Below, in pieces: positions 4,516 to 8,625 of a DNA stretch of 8,625 nt. The notes below the pieces were generated by a model. The model saw only the letters and a list, made by a program, of their open reading frames with translations. It was not told the origin of the DNA and ran no database searches. Location: NCBI GenBank assembly GCA_019314005.1, contig JAFDAE010000083.1, positions 1 to 8,625 of the forward strand, written 5' to 3'. The translations under genes and the position numbers were made by a program. Each line of letters starts with the position of its first letter. Position 1 is the first letter of the stretch. This DNA comes from Deltaproteobacteria bacterium. Lineage in GTDB: Bacteria; Desulfobacterota; Desulfobacteria; C00003060; C00003106.

Positions 4516-4531
4516 AAAATAGAAATTTCTA

Positions 4532-4996
4532 TCAAATTCCCGTATGACCAAACCCACCTGTATTTCTGGAGGTCTCATCCAACATTTCTACTTCTTCCGG
4601 CTGTAACTGGTAGACTTTTTGGATTACCATTTGGGCGATTCGATCGCCCCGCTTTATGGTATAAGGCTCATTCCCAAAATTGACCAGAGCAACCCCCACT
4701 TCCCCCCGATAGTCTGAATCTATTGTTCCGGGCGAATTGATCAGCCCGATCCCATGTTTCACGGCAAGACCGCTGCGAGGACGGATCTGAGCCTCAAACC
4801 CCCGTGGTATGGCCACAGCGAAACCTGTCGGAACCAACACAATCTCTCCAGGCGCTAATACGATCGGCTCTTTGACAGCAGCACAGATATCCATCCCCGA
4901 TGCATGTGGAGTCATATACTTTGGAAGCGAAATATCCGCATCCTGTTCCGGACGCAACCTGCGAATGCGAAGGGCTAATTTCTCGACTCCGCTCAT
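4532..4996 (-). CDS. dut: dUTP diphosphatase (dUTPase)
   Basis: The enzyme hydrolyses dUTP to dUMP and pyrophosphate, keeps uracil out of DNA and supplies dUMP for dTTP synthesis. At 154 residues it is the trimeric single-domain type, with all five motifs in order: ASGMDICA (32-39), RPRSGLA (72-78), [10 protein letters not shown] (90-99) with the catalytic aspartate expected at D93, RGDRIAQ (116-122), and the C-terminal flexible lid [10 protein letters not shown] (144-153). The lid begins R-N-T where many relatives have R-G-x, a mild variation that keeps the arginine and the phenylalanine. The start codon overlaps the pnp stop as ATGA (4993-4996), and no strong Shine-Dalgarno is present, so translation is probably coupled to pnp. 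It is the last gene of the minus-strand operon. A 14-base palindrome (ATAGAAATTTCTAT, 4519-4532) touches its stop codon. Confidence 0.96.
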   Translation of the reverse strand: MSGVEKLALRIRRLRPEQDADISLPKYMTPHASGMDICAAVKEPIVLAPGEIVLVPTGFAVAIPRGFEAQIRPRSGLAVKHGIGLINSPGTIDSDYRGEVGVALVNFGNEPYTIKRGDRIAQMVIQKVYQLQPEEVEMLDETSRNTGGFGHTGI

Positions 4997-7089
4997 TTCT
5001 GATCGTTTTCCGCTCTTAAGGCGGCCTTGCGGCTAAGTCTAATCTTGCCGTCGCGGTTCACTTCGAGCACTTTAACCTTTACTTTATCCCCTACATTCAA
5101 AATATCAGTGACCTTTTGTACAGGTTTGAAATCAAGCTGGGATATATGTACCAGACCGTCCGTTCCCGGGAGGACTTCCACAAATGCCCCAAAATCCATG
5201 ATCTTGCGAACGGTTCCATCATAGAGGGCCCCCACTTCAACCTCCTGAACAATCTCTTCGACCATTTTGAGGGCCTTTTTGCCGAGTTCTTCGTTCTCGG
5301 CTGTTATCTTGACATTCCCTAAATCATCCACATCGAGACGTGTGCCGGTCTCCGCTTGAATGGCCCGAATTACTTTCCCCCCAGGCCCTATTATGTCTCG
5401 TATCTTATCGGGATTGATTTTCAGTGTAAAGACCATGGGCGCATGCTCAGAAAGTTCCGATCGAGATTCTTTGATAGTCTCAGCCATCTTGTCAAGGATA
5501 AACAATCTTCCTGCTCTGGCTTGCTCCAAAGCCTTTTCCATAATATCCTCTGTCAAGCCGTCGATCTTTATATCCATCTGAAGCGCGTTAATCCCTTCAC
5601 GCGTGCCGGCGACCTTAAAGTCCATATCACCCATATGATCTTCATCACCCAGGATGTCAGATAGTATAATGACGTTCTCACTTTCTTTCATCAAGCCCAT
5701 GGCTATGCCGGCAACCGGTTCCTTCACGGGCACGCCTGCGTCCATCAATGCCATACTGCCCGCGCATACCGTAGCCATAGAAGAGGAACCGTTTGATTCC
5801 ATAATTTCGGAAACGATTCGGATGGTGTAAGCAAACGCTTCCGAATCCGGCAGAATTTTTGCGACTGCTCTTGTGGCCAAAGCTCCGTGTCCGATCTCAC
5901 GCCGCCCAGGGCCTCCCGAGCGTCTTACTTCGTTTACACAATACGGAGGGAAATTGTAATGCAACATAAAGGGCCTGAAGACCTCGCCATTCAATGTCTC
6001 CATACGTTGTTCATCCCCTGTGGAACCGAGTGTCACGCTTCCGAGAGCTTGCGTCTCCCCCCGGGTAAACAGACACGATCCATGGGCCCTGGGAAGTATT
6101 CCAACCTCACATGTAATCTCTCGAACTTCATCAAAGCGGCGTCCATCAATCCGCTTGCCATCTTTTATTGCCAACTCCCGTACGGCGCGTCGTTCCAGTG
6201 CGTAAAAAGACTGTTTTATCTCCTCTGCTCTGTCTTCCCATGTTTCACTTAATGCATTCAGGAGATTCTCTTTGATTTCTTCCAACTTATCCTGTCTTGG
6301 AAGTTTTTCGACGATTTTAATTGCCTCCTGGATTTGAGAAAACACGACCTTTTCAACCTCTGCTACCAGGACTTCATCTTTTTTAACTTCGGCTAGTGTT
6401 CTTTTTTGTTTTCCGGTCGCCTCTCTTAGTTTTTTTTGAATTTCGAGTATCGGCTGCATCTCGCGATGACCGAAAAAAATCGCCTCCAGCATTTCGGATT
6501 CAGAAGCATTATTGCCTTCCCCTTCTACCATCACTACCGCTTCCTCGGTCCCGGCCACAATGAGATTGATGGTACTCTTGTCCCATTCCTTAATCGAGGG
6601 ATTAATTATCAATTCCCCTTCAATCTTTCCCACTCTAACCGCAGCAACAGGTCTCGCAAACGGTATGCCTGAAACCTCAAGGGCTGCAGACGCCCCGATC
6701 AGGGCAAGGACATCCGGTTCATTTTCCTTGTCCGCGGACAAGACCGTGGCGATAACCTGGGTTTCGTTACGGTATTCTTTAGGAAAAAGCGGCCGGATAG
6801 GACGATCTATAATACGTGCCGTAAGGGTCTCTTTTTCACTTGGACGTCCAATCTCCCTCCGGAAATAATTCCCGGGAATTTTGCCCGCAGCATACCCTTT
6901 TTCCATATACTCCACAGTGAGGGGTACAAAATCGAGCCCTTCTCTAACCTGTCTGCTAGCCACTGACGTTACCAAAACAATGGTGTCTCCATATCGGGCC
7001 AAGACAGCCCCATCGGCCTGCCTTGCTATACGGCCGGTCTCAAGGGTAAGCGTTCTTCCCCCCAACTCAGTTTCAAATTTAAAAGCCAT
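4993..7089 (-). CDS. pnp: Polyribonucleotide nucleotidyltransferase (PNPase)
   Basis: PNPase degrades RNA 3' to 5' by phosphorolysis and, in reverse, can add nucleotide tails. It works as a trimer and often sits in the RNA degradosome. The 698 residues are full length and collinear with the family: first RNase PH domain (about 10-145), helical linker domain (about 235-310), second RNase PH domain (about 315-540), KH domain with G-P-G-G at 568-571, and an S1 domain at 618-690. Active-site features in the second core domain include GRREIGHG (395-402) and [11 protein letters not shown] (481-491), whose D482 and D488 align with metal-binding D486 and D492 of E. coli. The ATG at 7089 has an AAAGGA site about 11 bases ahead. 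It follows rpsO by 58 bases, the classical rpsO-pnp order, and overlaps dut by 4 bases. I see no frameshift or missing motif. Confidence 0.98.
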   Translation of the reverse strand: MAFKFETELGGRTLTLETGRIARQADGAVLARYGDTIVLVTSVASRQVREGLDFVPLTVEYMEKGYAAGKIPGNYFRREIGRPSEKETLTARIIDRPIRPLFPKEYRNETQVIATVLSADKENEPDVLALIGASAALEVSGIPFARPVAAVRVGKIEGELIINPSIKEWDKSTINLIVAGTEEAVVMVEGEGNNASESEMLEAIFFGHREMQPILEIQKKLREATGKQKRTLAEVKKDEVLVAEVEKVVFSQIQEAIKIVEKLPRQDKLEEIKENLLNALSETWEDRAEEIKQSFYALERRAVRELAIKDGKRIDGRRFDEVREITCEVGILPRAHGSCLFTRGETQALGSVTLGSTGDEQRMETLNGEVFRPFMLHYNFPPYCVNEVRRSGGPGRREIGHGALATRAVAKILPDSEAFAYTIRIVSEIMESNGSSSMATVCAGSMALMDAGVPVKEPVAGIAMGLMKESENVIILSDILGDEDHMGDMDFKVAGTREGINALQMDIKIDGLTEDIMEKALEQARAGRLFILDKMAETIKESRSELSEHAPMVFTLKINPDKIRDIIGPGGKVIRAIQAETGTRLDVDDLGNVKITAENEELGKKALKMVEEIVQEVEVGALYDGTVRKIMDFGAFVEVLPGTDGLVHISQLDFKPVQKVTDILNVGDKVKVKVLEVNRDGKIRLSRKAALRAENDQK

Positions 7090-7127
7090 TAATATATTCC
7101 TTTTTTAATTTTAATTTTCTCGTTATT

Positions 7128-7138
7128 GCCCAAAGGGC
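7128..7138 (-). promoter_or_regulatory. Short hairpin in the rpsO-pnp spacer
   Basis: GCCC-TTT-GGGC (minus strand) forms a perfect 4-bp stem with a 3-base loop in the 58-base spacer between rpsO and pnp. It is not followed by a T-tract on that strand. In E. coli the pnp leader holds processing and autoregulation sites, but this stem is too short to assign the same role. Confidence 0.25.
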
Positions 7139-7147
7139 TGTCCAACG

Positions 7148-7417
7148 TTACTTTCTCAGCGCAAGCGAACTAATAAGGGTTTTATAGCGAGTTACGTCTT
7201 TACCCTTGAGATAGTTTAATAATCTTCGACGACTGCCTACTAATTTCAACAAGCCTCGCCTTGAGTTATGATCCTTTTTATGGATCTTAAAATGTTCTGT
7301 TAAATGGGTAATCCTGCTCGTCAAAAGAGCGATCTGAACTTCCGGCGATCCCGTATCCTTTCCGTGCACTTTAAACTTGTCTATTATTGCTTTTTTTTCT
7401 TCCGTGGTTAGATGCAC
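7148..7417 (-). CDS. rpsO: 30S ribosomal protein S15
   Basis: S15 binds 16S rRNA at a three-way junction early in small-subunit assembly. The product has the family's standard 89 residues and its best-known blocks: [16 protein letters not shown] (21-36), [15 protein letters not shown] (46-60) and [12 protein letters not shown] (63-74). The start codon is GTG (7417-7415), not ATG. The choice is secured by a strong ribosome site AAGGAGGAGGG (7433-7423) and by the conserved beginning L-T-T-E-E-K-K. It lies 27 bases after truB and 58 bases before pnp in the same operon. The use of GTG with a strong Shine-Dalgarno may help tune expression relative to its neighbours; that is inference. Confidence 0.97.
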   Translation of the reverse strand: MHLTTEEKKAIIDKFKVHGKDTGSPEVQIALLTSRITHLTEHFKIHKKDHNSRRGLLKLVGSRRRLLNYLKGKDVTRYKTLISSLALRK

Positions 7418-7444
7418 TTCAACCCTCCTCCTTAGTTATAAAAA

Positions 7445-8329
7445 TCAATCTGGAAATACAGCATAATACCGAAAATCCTCACCGTTGCCGTCATGGTTTA
7501 CCACCGCAATAAGTCTTTTTTGTGAGTCAACCACCTTGATCCACGGTGACGCACCCTGTTCAAACGTTTCAAAAGCACTCTTTGCCAGTGGCCTTCCGCA
7601 AAGGATATCCGCCGACATTCTGTCATTAACTACAATCTCGGGAATTCCTTTAAGGGCGTCATTCATAGTAAGGACCCGCTTCCCAATACAGCCCCCTTCA
7701 AGCTCATCCAATGTCAGGGCATCTTCAACCTTAAAATCCCCGCAGGCAAGACGTCTTAAACCCGACAGATGCCCACCGCACCCCAAAGCATCTCCAATAT
7801 CAGATGCTAATGTTCGAATATAAGTCCCCTTGGAACAACAAACCTTAAAACGGACTTTGGGCAACTCTACCTGAAATACTTCCAGGGAGTGAATCGTTAT
7901 CTGCCGTGGCGGCTTTACGATCCCTTTCCCTGCACGTGCAAGCTTATAAAGTGGGACACCCTTGTGTTTCAGCGCTGAAAACATGGGAGGCACTTGATCC
8001 ATAGTTCCTATGAACTTCGCGCATGTGCTCTCAATTTCGCTTTCAGCCAGGGACAAATCAGTCGTTTCGGAAATTACCCTGCCTGTGGAATCTTGGGTAT
8101 CTGTACGAATCCCAAGCCGCAGCGTGCCTTCATAAACCTTTGTCAGAGACTCCAAAATCCCTGCCAGACGGGTAGCTTTGTTAATACAACAGACCAAAAG
8201 TCCTGTGGCAAAGGGATCCAATGTTCCGGTATGCCCTGCCTTCTTGACCTTTAAAAGTCGCTTTAACCTTGCCACCACTCCCGCAGAAGTAATACCCACG
8301 GGCTTGTCTACCAACAAAACTCCGTCCAT
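7445..8329 (-). CDS. truB: tRNA pseudouridine(55) synthase TruB
   Basis: TruB converts uridine 55 in the T-loop of nearly all tRNAs to pseudouridine and also helps tRNA fold. The 294-residue protein starts with the usual M-D-G-V-L-L-V-D-K-P-x-G-x-T-S. The catalytic block GHTGTLDPFATGLL (32-45) contains the catalytic aspartate D38. Further family motifs are KVYEGTLRLGIRTDTQDSTG (64-83), QVPPMFSALKHKG (112-124) and CSKGTYIRTLASDIG (165-179). A small C-terminal PUA-like domain spans roughly 235-294. The ATG at 8329 is preferred because it begins exactly at the conserved N-terminus; an adjacent in-frame TTG at 8332 would add one residue. There are 9 bases between the upstream nrnA stop and this start, and only a weak GAG ribosome site, so translation may depend on nrnA. 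Confidence 0.97.
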   Translation of the reverse strand: MDGVLLVDKPVGITSAGVVARLKRLLKVKKAGHTGTLDPFATGLLVCCINKATRLAGILESLTKVYEGTLRLGIRTDTQDSTGRVISETTDLSLAESEIESTCAKFIGTMDQVPPMFSALKHKGVPLYKLARAGKGIVKPPRQITIHSLEVFQVELPKVRFKVCCSKGTYIRTLASDIGDALGCGGHLSGLRRLACGDFKVEDALTLDELEGGCIGKRVLTMNDALKGIPEIVVNDRMSADILCGRPLAKSAFETFEQGASPWIKVVDSQKRLIAVVNHDGNGEDFRYYAVFPD

Positions 8330-8338
8330 CAAAATAGC

Positions 8339-8625
8339 TCATAGCCGACTCGACTTTTCGACTGAATCAGCAATCTGAAACAAGCGTGTCTTAACCGACT
8401 CGAGAGTCCCCTCCATGTTAAACCCAGATGCGGTGAAGTGCCCCCCACCGCCAAACCTTTCTGCTATCTCCGACACGTCCACTTTTCCTTTTGAACGAAG
8501 GCTGACGTGGACTTTTTTCTCATCGATCTCCCGTGCAAGGGCAGCAAACTCTGTTCCTTTGATGAATCGAGGGTAGTCAACAAATCCGTTGATATCCCCG
8601 GAGCCGGTTCTCGTCTTTGTCATCA
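8339..8625 (-). CDS. nrnA: DHH/DHHA1-family nanoRNase/pAp phosphatase NrnA (C-terminal part)
   Basis: This is the C-terminal DHHA1 part of a protein whose N-terminus, with the catalytic DHH motif, lies beyond the right edge. The visible 94 residues contain the substrate-binding signature SLRSKGKVDVSEIAERFGGG (41-60), which runs into G-G-G-G-H (58-62) and T-A-S-G-F. This is the layout of NrnA, which degrades RNAs of two to five nucleotides and dephosphorylates 3'-phosphoadenosine 5'-phosphate. The first Met in the window (8623) is probably internal, because relatives have some 220 residues ahead of this point. The position directly before truB is the common one for nrnA in many bacteria and fits the RNA-turnover theme with pnp. 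Other DHH exonucleases share the GGGGH motif, but the length after it and the context favour NrnA. Confidence 0.85.
   Translation of the reverse strand, partial: MTKTRTGSGDINGFVDYPRFIKGTEFAALAREIDEKKVHVSLRSKGKVDVSEIAERFGGGGHFTASGFNMEGTLESVKTRLFQIADSVEKSSRL

Noticed and set aside
5887..6252. Plus-strand reading frames within pnp
   Set aside because: They lie opposite a complete and highly conserved PNPase and have no recognisable domain or start signal.

Overview
The window looks like part of a bacterial chromosome of moderate GC, most likely from a Desulfobacterota (former deltaproteobacterial) lineage. That placement is inference. It rests on the order nrnA-truB-rpsO-pnp-dut, on several HU/IHF-type genes lying close together, and on short palindromic repeats of a kind I associate with sulfate-reducer genomes. 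No marker gene in the window proves it.

Left part (1-1289, plus strand). The C-terminal end of a DksA/TraR-type zinc-finger protein runs in from the left edge. It is followed 4 bases later by a small YwbE-family protein and then by a 131-residue protein I do not recognise. After a 187-base gap comes a standard HU-type DNA-binding protein.

Middle part (1290-4531, plus strand). This is the accessory-looking stretch. A 387-base gap (1290-1676) holds a REP-like repeat cluster, a good promoter and a roughly 131-bp imperfect palindrome that resembles a miniature transposable element. Then come an unknown soluble protein, a two-zinc-ribbon (zf-TFIIB type) protein, and a pair made of a small exported protein and a 3-TM PQ-loop/SemiSWEET-like membrane protein. 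A near-consensus promoter next drives an IHF-beta-like gene and, 21 bases behind it, a protein with a lysine/alanine-rich histone-H1-like segment and a C-terminal winged helix. At least four different repeat types lie between and partly inside these genes. One sits at the apparent start of the exported protein and one forms the end of the PQ-loop gene.

Right part (4532-8625, minus strand). This is a conserved housekeeping operon, read from right to left: nrnA (partial) - truB - rpsO - pnp - dut. It joins nanoRNA turnover, tRNA pseudouridylation, ribosomal protein S15, PNPase and dUTPase. The genes are tightly packed, and pnp and dut overlap by ATGA. The minus-strand operon and the plus-strand genes converge on a 175-base gap that carries another palindromic repeat.

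I see no CRISPR array, tRNA, rRNA or intact transposase gene. The best candidates for a second look are the IHF-like/H1-like gene pair, the palindromic element between promoter and gene at 1504-1634, and the repeats that have become part of coding sequences.
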